Shown: positions 51,900-61,090 of the stretch, piece after piece
Position numbering within the stretch: position 1 is the first letter of the stretch
Layout of the letters: each line of letters begins with the position of its first letter
Source of the DNA: Planctomycetota bacterium
Lineage (GTDB): Bacteria > Planctomycetota > Planctomycetia > Pirellulales > Pirellulaceae
Assembly (NCBI GenBank): GCA_014381825.1
Contig: JACNKX010000102.1
Coordinates: 1 to 64,000 of the forward strand
DNA: 64,000 bases
Direction: 5' to 3'
Translations under genes and position numbers: made by a program
Notes under the pieces: model-generated
Seen by the model: the letters and a program-made list of their open reading frames with translations, nothing else
Told to the model about the DNA's origin: nothing
The model's database searches: none

Positions 51900-53777
51900 T
51901 CATTCAACCGTCACCAGCGATTCGACCCAATCGCGAAACTCCATTCCCTTGGAGCTGACATCGGATGTGATCACGTAATTGCCTGGAGCCGCGGTGACGT
52001 CGACTGCCAATGTGATCGCCCCCGATTCACTAGGCTTGAGTGTAATGTCCGATTCGCATCGGATCAGCTTAATGCCTTCGGGGAGATTTGGCTGGACGTG
52101 AAAAGCTCGTCGCTTCGGCGAATGATTCGTGATGCGAACTTCCAAGTTGAGCTTCTTACCCGACTTGGTCGCGACACCGTAGGGATAGAAGACCGCCCAC
52201 TGCTCATCGACGCCATAGTTCGGGGCGTCCCAGGGAAACAGCTCCTTCAGTATTTCGACTCGTTGATCGTAGCGCCGTTCCAGGTAATCCATCTCTTCGT
52301 CGGAGAACTCGAAGACGTAAGGAATATGTTCGTTGACGAGCCAGAATGGCTCGTCCAATTGCCGCAGCTTTTGGAAGCACAAACGAAACCCGCCTTCTTT
52401 GTGAACGAGATTGCGATTCAGCACGCAGTAATCGTCGATCCCAGACGGAGCGAATGCATCGCCGATGAAGAAGACCGGGCGTTCGTTCTTTCTCCGTGCC
52501 AGCATCGCGCCGTGGTAGTGCGTTTGGCCAGGGAAGAAGTGGAACGTCAGCTCGAACTCTTCCCAATTCATCGTCTTGCCGCTCGGCAATGCCTTGATAC
52601 CTTTGATCGGATTCGAAGTCATCGCCGGCATGTGATAGGCAGCCGGGTTCTTCAAGATGTCTTTGTACTCTGGAGTCGCATAGACGGGACAGTCAAACTC
52701 TTCAGCCGCGGCCTGCACCATGTCCGTATGATCATCGTGGTAGTGCGTCACAAAGATGCCATCGACTTGCGTGACCAGTCCCGTCGTCATCAGCTTCTTC
52801 ACCGCGTCGATCACGCGTTGATAACCGCAATCCAGCAAAAAGCCGTGTCCGTCGTCGGAGATCAACAGGCGACTGGTCGCTTGCTCGAAGACCCAATCCG
52901 GCGCTTTCTCGTGCAGCGAGTAAGGCATCAGATCGACGACGGCACCTTTGCCGAGAACTCGCTCGCCACACATTCGCATGCGGTCTTCTTTGAAGTACCA
53001 GTGCAAAGCGTTTGTTGAAAGGTAATTGTGATAGAGGGCTTGGACGCGGTCGATCAATTTGTCGATGGACGGCTGGGGATCTCGGATGACAGGGCCTCGC
53101 GCGGGTACGATCACGTCAGGCTTAGCCGCAGATATCTTTCGAAGGCTAGTCACGAGTTGAGCCAACCGGCTGCCATAGCCGTGATAGCCGCGAATGTTGG
53201 CTTCGGGAATCGCATCTTGAAAGCTGTAAAGATCAAACAGCTGCCCGTCTCCGTAGATCAAATCACCGGTGAACGCGATCTTCTTCCCATCAACGGTAAC
53301 AACATACGACACGGCGCCTCGCGTGTAGCCAGGAGTTTCGAGGACTTCGAACTTCAACCCCTGCCACTCGACGACATCGCCCTCTTTGACCCAACGGTCG
53401 ACCGACATCGGTGCTCCGAGAATCTTTGTCGATTGTTGTGCATAATCGTGAAACCGATTCTCTGTAAACGCGTTCCAAAAGTCGCCTGGCTTCTCGATCA
53501 AGTCCCGTTCCTGTTCGGGCGCGACGACAGCGGCTCCGGCAGCGATCGCCGCCTGGGCCTTCCATACAACATCTCGGCGATGATGCGTCAGAAGAACCCG
53601 CTCGCAGGCAGAACCTTTCTGATCGCCGATGCCATAAATGGCGAGATGCTTCCCGTTTCTTTCGACAACCGCCGCGTTAATGGCTCCGAGCTCAAACGAC
53701 ACCGTTGGCGTGAGAGTCTCGGCGGCAAAAGTCGGCATCGAGAGGAGCACAATGAAGAAGAGAATAGTTCGCATCAT
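51900..53777 (-). CDS. Exported tandem metallo-beta-lactamase-fold protein
   Basis: A 625-residue protein with a signal peptide (ILFFIVLLSMPTFA). Two metallo-beta-lactamase-like modules follow. The second has the intact metal motif VTHYHDDHTD (344-352), FHFFPGQTHYHGAM and FFIGDAFAP. The first keeps the fold pattern (YVVTVDGKKIAFTGDLIYGD) but its motif is degraded to LTHHRRDVV (63-71), so it probably lacks a full metal site. A C-terminal beta-rich tail (VRITNHSPKRRAFHV, VDVTAAPGNYVI) follows. ATG at 53777 or 53774. Substrate unknown. Confidence 0.87.
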   Translation of the reverse strand: MMRTILFFIVLLSMPTFAAETLTPTVSFELGAINAAVVERNGKHLAIYGIGDQKGSACERVLLTHHRRDVVWKAQAAIAAGAAVVAPEQERDLIEKPGDFWNAFTENRFHDYAQQSTKILGAPMSVDRWVKEGDVVEWQGLKFEVLETPGYTRGAVSYVVTVDGKKIAFTGDLIYGDGQLFDLYSFQDAIPEANIRGYHGYGSRLAQLVTSLRKISAAKPDVIVPARGPVIRDPQPSIDKLIDRVQALYHNYLSTNALHWYFKEDRMRMCGERVLGKGAVVDLMPYSLHEKAPDWVFEQATSRLLISDDGHGFLLDCGYQRVIDAVKKLMTTGLVTQVDGIFVTHYHDDHTDMVQAAAEEFDCPVYATPEYKDILKNPAAYHMPAMTSNPIKGIKALPSGKTMNWEEFELTFHFFPGQTHYHGAMLARRKNERPVFFIGDAFAPSGIDDYCVLNRNLVHKEGGFRLCFQKLRQLDEPFWLVNEHIPYVFEFSDEEMDYLERRYDQRVEILKELFPWDAPNYGVDEQWAVFYPYGVATKSGKKLNLEVRITNHSPKRRAFHVQPNLPEGIKLIRCESDITLKPSESGAITLAVDVTAAPGNYVITSDVSSKGMEFRDWVESLVTVE

Positions 53778-54174
53778 GTGATCGAGCTTTCAAGTTGTCG
53801 CTTGCAGGATTCGCTAGAGAAGTTACCGGATACGCGAGTACGATGGTCTTCCGAGCCCGACGAGCGGCGATCGTCTACTGTTTCGACGGCCTCGGACGGC
53901 CATCGTGCAAAGAGATCCACGCGTGAGCCGCGAATCACGCCGATGACATTATGCCCGCAACAAGGGGACTTTGCCATCACGACCAACGAGTGTTGGAAAG
54001 TCGACAGAACTCGAATTAGTATGAAAAGACGCGGGATTCCGGCGGGTGGTTGAAAAAGGGTTCACGGGAGGGAACTCCTTCTCCGCGGCTGGCGTCAAAC
54101 CAGCAAGTTATGACCGTCCCTGGGGCCGCAACAAGCCGAGTAAGCAAACAACCTAAGCAGCATAGGGCCAGAAA
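53778..54174. other. Intergenic stretch, no recognisable feature
   Basis: This 397-base gap between divergent genes has only short open frames without family sequence or good ribosome sites. It presumably holds both promoters; no clear hexamers or repeats were noticed. Confidence 0.4.
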
Positions 54175-54657
54175 ATGCTAAAGCTTCGGACGGTACCACG
54201 TGATGACGGCGGCATGGAGATTCTTCGAATCCTCGACGATTCGATTCTGGGGCGATGGACACCGGAAGATCCGCTCTCCTACGAACAGAGTATTGTATGG
54301 TTGCAATCGCTCGATGGCCTGGACTTTGTTCGCTCGGCATTTATCCGAAACGCAAAGAGCCGCCGTGGTCCGCTCGTGGTAGGCGGCACCAGCATGATTC
54401 TCGGCTATGCCAAGCTGACGGAAGACGCTCCCGTAGATCGCGAGACCGGTCGCTACACGCGTCGGCTGTTCTACTTGAAAGAAGAAGACTCGCTGCTGAA
54501 CATGAACCAGTTTCCCAAGGGATCGATCGATCCGCGTTCGGTCTTGCCCGGCGTCTGTGGCGAGCCGCCTCGCGAAGAGGAAGTCGAACGAGGCTATCCG
54601 TGGTACGTCAGTCGCACGGAGCTTGGGCTTTCTAATTCGACCCAGCCGGCGAGTTGA
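54175..54657 (+). CDS. Conserved hypothetical cytoplasmic protein
   Basis: A 160-residue soluble protein with a compact charged middle (EDPLSYEQSIVWLQSLDGLD) and PLVVGGTSMILGYAKLTEDA; no signal or membrane segment. The last 30 residues are Pro/Glu-rich (CGEPPREEEVERGYPWYVS). I do not recognise the family. The stop lies 17 bases from that of the convergent S41-like gene. A gap of about 400 bases precedes the ATG at 54175. Confidence 0.55.
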   Translation: MLKLRTVPRDDGGMEILRILDDSILGRWTPEDPLSYEQSIVWLQSLDGLDFVRSAFIRNAKSRRGPLVVGGTSMILGYAKLTEDAPVDRETGRYTRRLFYLKEEDSLLNMNQFPKGSIDPRSVLPGVCGEPPREEEVERGYPWYVSRTELGLSNSTQPAS

Positions 54658-54674
54658 TTGATCACTGCAACGCA

Positions 54675-56273
54675 TCAGCTGCCTCCAGCATCTTTGTCCG
54701 TTTGGGGAGCGCCGTCTGCATCGATCGGCTCGATTTTCTCTTGCAGCACTTTGATCGCGATCGTCACCACGGGATCGCGAGTGATATAGGAAGTAGCGGT
54801 GATGCGTTGGCCTGGAATTCGCGGCACGGCAATGAAGTGATCTGGCAGCAGCGAACGGCTGTTCATTCCCGGCTGTTGGAGTAGCTTCTTGAGATCTTGT
54901 TCCGTTCTCGAATACTTCCTTTCTCCGAATCCTCCGGGCTGATTTCCGTTGAATCTGATAGACTCTCGGTTGAAGCCTATCGATTGGGTCCATCGTGTCA
55001 TGCGACGATCAATCCCAGCCGACGGATTCGGCCGGTGAAAACTTGCTGTCGGCAACAACAACGCGCCGACACCATCAGCAAGTTTTGTCAACTCACTCAC
55101 ATGCCACTCGGCGACGGGCGTGCTGACTCCGACCAAAACAGCGCGCTCGTTGTCTTGCAACGTTGCGGCGATCCAGCACGCCCCGTTCGGCATCATGTGA
55201 TCGACCAATACCGCCAAGGGAATATCAGGCAATAGACTTTGGGCATCCGATTTCAATTCATGAATACCACGTGTATCGGTGAATGAACCCAACGGCACTT
55301 CGCCGAGCAACTCGTCAGCCACCATTATCGTATAGCGAACATCGCCATCCAGAGCTTGGCGGAGATCGAGTACGAGGGCCTCAAAACCGGAGGACTTAAC
55401 TCGCCGAGCTGTGTCGCGCAACTCACCGACCGTGCTGCCGCGTATCGAGTCGATTCGGACATAACCGATCTTCTTCGTCGGCTCAATGTCATACAGCCAA
55501 CCGTCGCTCTCGCGAACTCGCCCGACCACCGTCTCGAAAGGAACTTCGCCACGAACCAGTTCGAGAGTCCTCGCTTCCGTTTCCTTAGGCTGTCGCACTG
55601 TTAACGTCACGGCTTCGCCGTCGTTACCGCGAAGCCGTTCAATGGTGTCACTTAACTGCATTCCCTCGGTATCTGTGCCATCGATAGTGACGATGACATC
55701 GCCATCACGGCCACCAGCCCGATTCGCAGGCCCGTTGGGAAGCACCTTAAACATCGCCGGACGGCCTTCGCTTTGGCTCAGCTGAATGCCAATACCGACG
55801 TAGCGGTTGTCGCGAATCTGTTGCTGGACAACGTATTCTTCCTCGGGAACGTATCGCGGCACTTCCCTTGCACGCACGCTCCGCATGTCCATCTCAAGCA
55901 AGTTGCTTAGAAACGCTGCCTGCAACTCCTCGTCCGCCGCACCATTTCGCCGGGCGATTCCCATCATCTGTCGTAGGAACGCTGCGTACTCGGCGGGCTC
56001 CAGTTTCGAGATGCTGCGTCCCAGCGCTTCGGGTCGAAACGCACCAACATCTGCATGCGAAAACATCCCCTTGATGCCACGACGCAGCAACTCACCGCGC
56101 GTAGGCGGATCGACGTGTTTGTCAAAGACGGTATCAAGCGAAGCAATCAGCAAATCGGATACGTCTGTTCGCGTTGCAGATTGAGCTGATTTCGACTCGT
56201 CGGCAACGGAACGAGAGGTAAATGTTAGGGTAGAGCAGAGCAGGAAGATGAAAACTATACGTTGAATTAACAT
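54675..56273 (-). CDS. PDZ/S41 (CtpA-like) protein, apparently catalytically inactive
   Basis: A 532-residue exported protein: signal peptide (LIQRIVFIFLLCSTLTFTS), helical N-terminal part, PDZ domain (about 155-235; GIQLSQSEGRPAMFKVLPNG, VIVTIDGTDTEGMQLSDTI), then a tail-specific-protease fold (KKIGYVRIDSIRGSTVGEL, FEALVLDLRQALDG). In active S41 enzymes the nucleophile sits in S-A-S-E; here the segment is PNGACWIAATLQDN, with no Ser, and the usual T-F-G-K-G is STPVAEW, with no Lys. So the dyad seems lost. ATG at 56273 has GGAGAT upstream. Likely a PDZ-based binding protein. Confidence 0.82.
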   Translation of the reverse strand: MLIQRIVFIFLLCSTLTFTSRSVADESKSAQSATRTDVSDLLIASLDTVFDKHVDPPTRGELLRRGIKGMFSHADVGAFRPEALGRSISKLEPAEYAAFLRQMMGIARRNGAADEELQAAFLSNLLEMDMRSVRAREVPRYVPEEEYVVQQQIRDNRYVGIGIQLSQSEGRPAMFKVLPNGPANRAGGRDGDVIVTIDGTDTEGMQLSDTIERLRGNDGEAVTLTVRQPKETEARTLELVRGEVPFETVVGRVRESDGWLYDIEPTKKIGYVRIDSIRGSTVGELRDTARRVKSSGFEALVLDLRQALDGDVRYTIMVADELLGEVPLGSFTDTRGIHELKSDAQSLLPDIPLAVLVDHMMPNGACWIAATLQDNERAVLVGVSTPVAEWHVSELTKLADGVGALLLPTASFHRPNPSAGIDRRMTRWTQSIGFNRESIRFNGNQPGGFGERKYSRTEQDLKKLLQQPGMNSRSLLPDHFIAVPRIPGQRITATSYITRDPVVTIAIKVLQEKIEPIDADGAPQTDKDAGGS

Positions 56274-56426
56274 CAGAGATCTCCGCGAAACTATCCACGA
56301 CTGCATGACAGACGAAGTATACGAAATCGCAAGTCGGAAAGGGCAAAGATTTCCAGATTCGACACATCTGAGGGATTCGCATTGTCGTGCTAGTGAGTTC
56401 TGACATCGCCTCACTTCGAGGCGGCG

Positions 56427-57857
56427 TTATGCGAGTAGTTCCGTCACAACATGCCCATGGACATCGGTCAAACGTCGATTGATTCCGTTGTGATAGAACG
56501 TCAACGCTTCGTGGTCGATGCCGAGCAGTTGCAGGATCGTGGCGTGGAAATCGTAGACAGTTACCGGGTTTGCCGCAACTTGATAGCCGACTTCGTCGGA
56601 TTCTCCGTAGCTGGTGCCCGCGTTGACGCCGGCTCCGGCCATCCATGTGGTGAAGACGTGGGGATGATGATCGCGTCCGAGGCCTGAGCCCTTTACTTCA
56701 GTGAACGGTGTGCGCCCGAACTCGCTGGACCAAACGACCAGGGTGTCTTCGAGCAGGCCGCTGCGCTTGAGGTCCTTTAGCAGTGCGGCGCAGGGTTGGT
56801 CGAGGTGGATGCCTTGGTTATCGTGATTGCGGCGGAGGTCTTCGTGGGCGTCCCAGTTGATGCGCGGCGATCCGAGAGCGCCTCCATTGTAGATTTGGAC
56901 GAACCTTACGCCGCGTTCGACCAAGCGGCGTGCCAGCAAGTAGTTTCGGGCCGACGCACCGATGACGGGATCATCCACGCCGTAGAGTTGTCGCGTTTGC
57001 TCGGTCTCGTCTGCAAAGTCGACGGCCTGCGGGATGCTGCTTTGCATTCGCGCAGCGAGTTCGTACGATCGCACTCGCGCAACTAACGCGTCGTACTCAG
57101 GATTGGATTCGGCGAATTGACGGTTGATTTCAAGCAGCGTCGCCAGACCGGCAGATCGCGACTCGGGCGATACGCTGCTTGGCGTCGCCAAATTCGAGAT
57201 AGGCGAATCGCCTGATGTACGAAACGCGACTCCCTGATGTTGCGCCGGTAGGAAGCCTTGGCTCCAGTTGTTCGACGCGCCGTTGGGTAATCCGCGAGGA
57301 TCAGGCAAGACGACGAACGTGGGAAGCTCCTCGTTGTCGCTGCCCAAGCCATACGACAGCCAGGCACCTAGGCTTGGAAAGCCGTTCATCGTGAACCCGG
57401 TGTTCATCTGAAAGCAGGCGGGAGTGTGTGACGAGCTCTTCGTCACCATCGAATGAACGAACGCCATGTCGTCGACGCAGCGCGACAAGTGCGGAAACAA
57501 CTCGCTCACCCAGCGCGCGCATTCTCCGTGCTGAGCGAACTTGTAGTAGCTTTTCCGCAAATTCCCAGGACGTCCGAAAAACGTATCGAGCGTTCCCTTT
57601 CCGGTCAACGGCTTTCCATCCAACTTCTCCAACTCGGGCTTATGATCGAAGGTGTCAACTTGGCTCACTCCACCGGGCGAAAAGATGTGGATGACTCGGC
57701 GCGCCTTGGCTGGAAGATGAGGTGGCGTTGTGGCTGGTTGCTCGGCACGAGCGGTATCGCCATTCTGGAGCATCCAGGCCAACGCCGCACCACCTAAGCC
57801 GGTTGCCGCATTGTCGAAGAACAGGCGGCGAGTGATCGTGTCTTGCTTTGTCATCAT
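56427..57857 (-). CDS. DUF1501 protein
   Basis: A 476-residue DUF1501 protein, a family of the alkaline-phosphatase/sulfatase fold that is abundant in planctomycetes. A TAT-like signal (TRRLFFDNAATGLGGAALAW) is followed by VIHIFSPGGVSQVDTFDHKP and FPSLGAWLSYGLGS, ending in VVWSSEFGRTPFTEVKGSGL and GRDHHPHVFTTWMAGAG. The activity is unproven. Its ATG (57857) overlaps the stop of the upstream giant gene (ATGATG), so they are coupled, as in many planctomycetes. Confidence 0.95.
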   Translation of the reverse strand: MMTKQDTITRRLFFDNAATGLGGAALAWMLQNGDTARAEQPATTPPHLPAKARRVIHIFSPGGVSQVDTFDHKPELEKLDGKPLTGKGTLDTFFGRPGNLRKSYYKFAQHGECARWVSELFPHLSRCVDDMAFVHSMVTKSSSHTPACFQMNTGFTMNGFPSLGAWLSYGLGSDNEELPTFVVLPDPRGLPNGASNNWSQGFLPAQHQGVAFRTSGDSPISNLATPSSVSPESRSAGLATLLEINRQFAESNPEYDALVARVRSYELAARMQSSIPQAVDFADETEQTRQLYGVDDPVIGASARNYLLARRLVERGVRFVQIYNGGALGSPRINWDAHEDLRRNHDNQGIHLDQPCAALLKDLKRSGLLEDTLVVWSSEFGRTPFTEVKGSGLGRDHHPHVFTTWMAGAGVNAGTSYGESDEVGYQVAANPVTVYDFHATILQLLGIDHEALTFYHNGINRRLTDVHGHVVTELLA

Positions 57858-60800
57858 TGCACGTACAGAAATTCACTGCTGTTGAGTAATGCCCAACATA
57901 ATGTCTGGAAATCCGAAGTGGCGATTAGTTCTTGCGATAATTGCAGCTCACGTTCTTCAGGCGTTCTGCCGAGCGCGATCGACCATGCCAACTGAATTCG
58001 GCCCTCCACATCTTGCTCAGCCGAACGGCGATCATGCAACGACGATGCCGCGGCTTCGACACGCTGGGCAAGTCGTTCGGCTTGCCGTAGAGCGAACGAA
58101 TCGTTCATCAACGCTAACGCTTGCAGTGGGGTCGTCGTCTCGCGACGAGTCGGAGTCATCACCGACGGTGCGGGGCAATCCAACGCGTCGAGCAAGGGAT
58201 CGCGGCCAGTATTCACGTTCATGCGATAAACCGTGCGGCGGTTGTACGCCGGTTCGTCACGATCAAACAACTTGTAGAAATAAGTATTAAATCGAGTCAC
58301 TTCGAATGGCTGGACGCTCGGTCCGTACATCTGTCGATTCAGTTCGCCGCTGACCGCCAGCATCGCATCTCTTACGGTCTCCGCCTCCAGACGCCGCAGT
58401 GGAAAACGCCAAAGGAATCGATTGTCGGAATCTACGGAATGGGGGTCGGCCGCTTGCTCATCGCCGCTCGCTTGATAGCTCGTCGCGCTGGACTGCATCC
58501 GATATATCGCCGAGGTAACGATCAAGCGATGAATGTGCTTCAAGCTCCAGTCGTGTTCGACCAACTCGTCAGCGAGCCAATCCAGCAATTCGGGATGCGT
58601 TGGCAAACTGCCACTCGCGCCGAAATCGCTCGGCGTATCAACCAGCCCGCGACCAAAGTGATAATGCCACAGCCGATTCACGATGACACGTGCTGTCAAC
58701 GGATGGTCGGCGTCGGTCAGCCAATTGGCAAACGAGCTGCGGCGTGCGGCGTCAGAAGGATCGTCTCCGCCGACAAGATTCAGTTCCGGACTCTTGATGG
58801 CTGACAAGGCAGCAGGCCCGATTGACGGCCCTCGTTGACGAACATCGCCACGCTCGAAGAGTATGGTAGGCGGTGGCTTTCGACGAACGCCGATGAATGC
58901 TTTACGAGTCGACTCTCGCAGCTGGTTCAACTGTGCCTCGGCTTGAGCAGCGCGCTCCTTCAATCGCGCAACATGCGTCTGCAACTGCCCGAGGAGTTCG
59001 TCGCGCTGCTGCTGGTCTTTCAGACCGCTTGTTAAAGTTGGCTCTTCGATCGAGGATAGCGCCCTGACGTCTGTCGCCGCTAACGCTGCGTGCCAGACAG
59101 CAGCAAGATCCATCTGGGCGCCGGGTTGTGGCCCATTGCGAAAGCTGGGCGCGACGAAGAAGAGCAGATTCTGGACACCGCCAGTTTCTAGCGAGTCGTA
59201 AGCAACTTCCTGCTCCGCCGCTTCGCCGATCTGCCGCCCCGTGTTAGGATCGTGCAAGTAGAGTGTCATTCGACCGTTGCCAGTTTCGGGGAGCGATTCG
59301 AAGACTGCCGCGATGTCGTACCATTGGTTAACACTTACTGAGTGTTTGTGGTTCAGCGCCTGCTCTGTCTTCTGTTTACTTCCCAGTGTGACGAACTGCG
59401 GATGGGCAGCTTCCTGGTTGTCGCCATCGGCGACGAACTCCAGTCCAATCGTATCGCGATGCTCGGAGGGGCTGCTGCCAATTCGAAAGATATCGTCCAC
59501 ACCGTTAAAGGGTTTCGTAAAGCGAACGCGCGCGAACAGCGTCATCGAACTCTGAGTCCGAGGGAACAACTCCGATCCCGCCAAATTCGGAATGATTGCA
59601 TAGCCCGCGCCACCGGCTTCGTTGCGGAGCAGCGTACCCGCTCCCGTATCTGCAATCCGCTGGTCGGAGTTCAACGCGAGAATTGGTTCATCGACCGTTT
59701 GATCGACTCGCAAAGTCCACTTGCCAGCCAAGTTGCTCTGCCCGCCCTTCAAGTCGATCGCCGATTGCTGATCACTCTCATTGGCGTTCGCCGCAAATTG
59801 CCACATCGCCACCGCGCGATTTAGCGGTGGCAAGTTCTTGTCGTCCGACAGCGATTCGATCTGTTCTTCGATCTGCTGCAAAGCTTGTTGCTCTTTGGCG
59901 ACGCTCGCTTGAAGTTCTGCTTCACGTCGTTCAAACACACTGCGTTCTTCGTTCGTGAGTACAAGACTTGCAGTGCGAGGATTTCCCTCGGATTGATCGA
60001 CTCCTTCAAACACTGCCTTCACTGCGTAGTAATCAGTCTGAGGAATGGGATCAAACTTGTGGTCATGACAACGGGCGCAGTTGACCGTCAATCCGAGGAA
60101 AGTTTGCGAAATCACCGATATCATTTCGTCCATCATCACTTCGCGAGCCCGTAGTCGCTCGACTTCACTGGCCGCGACGGCGGCGGCGTGATCCCACGGG
60201 CCAGCGACCAAGAAACCTGTCGCCTCGATTCCGTCATGCGTTACTGGTTCGATAACATCTCCCGCCAATTGCTCACGGACAAACAGACTGTACGGTTTGT
60301 CGGCGTTCAGACTGCGAATGACATAATCGCGATAAGGCCAAGCGTGTGGCCGTGGTGCATCTTCTTCGAAGCCGTCGCTCTCGCTGAAGCGAACGACGTC
60401 GAGCCAGTGCCTCGCCCAGCGTTCTCCGTATGCAGGCGACGCAATCAGACGGTCAACAGCTGCTTCCCACGCACTCGGCGAATCGTCGGCCAGAAACTCG
60501 GCGATGTCACCTTGTGAAGGTGGCAGACCGATCAAATCGAAAGTGACTCGACGCAGCCACGTGCGGCGGTCAGTTTCCGCAGCCGACTCGAATCCAAATT
60601 CAACATGCTTCGCGGCGATGAAAGCATCGATCGGATTACGAGTCCAATCGCGACGGGCCATCGGAAGGTCCGGCGACGGAGGGCGGTGTACTGGTCGAAG
60701 TGACCACCACTGTGGTTGCTCGATAACGACTTCTGACGGCCAAGAAGCGCCCTTGGCGATCCAGCGTCGAATCGTTTCGACGTCGGCGTCGGCCAGCGGC

Positions 60801-61084
60801 GGCGCGCCTTGCGGCATCTCCGCCTTGCCGTCCTCGCGAGTGATCAAGTCGAGTAGATAACTCGAATCAGGATCGCCCGCAGTAACAACTTCGCCACTTT
60901 CGCCTCCTGCTTTCAAGGCTGCCCGCGACTGGAGCGAGAACTCACCGCGACGTAGCTTGTCGTTGTGGCAACGGACGCAGTGCGATTTGAATATCGGCGC
61001 GACTTGTTGCTCGAAGAGTTCGTCTGCATTTGCCGACAGCGTGCAAAGGGAGAGAACCAGAACGAGACCGTATGCAATAATCAC
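57854..61084 (-). CDS. Planctomycete cytochrome c-DUF1549-LamG-DUF1553 protein
   Basis: A 1076-residue exported protein: signal peptide, planctomycete cytochrome c domain with heme motif HCVRCHN (Cys36-Val-Arg-Cys39-His40), DUF1549 (NPIDAFIAAKHVEFGFESA, RRVTFDLIGLPPS), a second CARCHDHKFDP, a LamG-like beta domain (about 480-650) and DUF1553 (TARVIVNRLWHYHFGRGLVD, DSDNRFLWRFPLRRLEAETV). The family is planctomycete-typical and always placed before DUF1501; a role in oxidising or binding extracellular substrates is proposed, not proven. GTG at 61084, AAGGAA about 12 bases upstream. It follows the esterase gene by 6 bases. Confidence 0.95.
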   Translation of the reverse strand: MIIAYGLVLVLSLCTLSANADELFEQQVAPIFKSHCVRCHNDKLRRGEFSLQSRAALKAGGESGEVVTAGDPDSSYLLDLITREDGKAEMPQGAPPLADADVETIRRWIAKGASWPSEVVIEQPQWWSLRPVHRPPSPDLPMARRDWTRNPIDAFIAAKHVEFGFESAAETDRRTWLRRVTFDLIGLPPSQGDIAEFLADDSPSAWEAAVDRLIASPAYGERWARHWLDVVRFSESDGFEEDAPRPHAWPYRDYVIRSLNADKPYSLFVREQLAGDVIEPVTHDGIEATGFLVAGPWDHAAAVAASEVERLRAREVMMDEMISVISQTFLGLTVNCARCHDHKFDPIPQTDYYAVKAVFEGVDQSEGNPRTASLVLTNEERSVFERREAELQASVAKEQQALQQIEEQIESLSDDKNLPPLNRAVAMWQFAANANESDQQSAIDLKGGQSNLAGKWTLRVDQTVDEPILALNSDQRIADTGAGTLLRNEAGGAGYAIIPNLAGSELFPRTQSSMTLFARVRFTKPFNGVDDIFRIGSSPSEHRDTIGLEFVADGDNQEAAHPQFVTLGSKQKTEQALNHKHSVSVNQWYDIAAVFESLPETGNGRMTLYLHDPNTGRQIGEAAEQEVAYDSLETGGVQNLLFFVAPSFRNGPQPGAQMDLAAVWHAALAATDVRALSSIEEPTLTSGLKDQQQRDELLGQLQTHVARLKERAAQAEAQLNQLRESTRKAFIGVRRKPPPTILFERGDVRQRGPSIGPAALSAIKSPELNLVGGDDPSDAARRSSFANWLTDADHPLTARVIVNRLWHYHFGRGLVDTPSDFGASGSLPTHPELLDWLADELVEHDWSLKHIHRLIVTSAIYRMQSSATSYQASGDEQAADPHSVDSDNRFLWRFPLRRLEAETVRDAMLAVSGELNRQMYGPSVQPFEVTRFNTYFYKLFDRDEPAYNRRTVYRMNVNTGRDPLLDALDCPAPSVMTPTRRETTTPLQALALMNDSFALRQAERLAQRVEAAASSLHDRRSAEQDVEGRIQLAWSIALGRTPEERELQLSQELIATSDFQTLCWALLNSSEFLYVQ

Positions 61085-61090
61085 GTTTGC

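Noticed and set aside
53028..54053. A 341-residue frame on the plus strand
   Set aside because: It mostly lies antisense to the well-supported metallo-beta-lactamase gene, and its translation has no family pattern.
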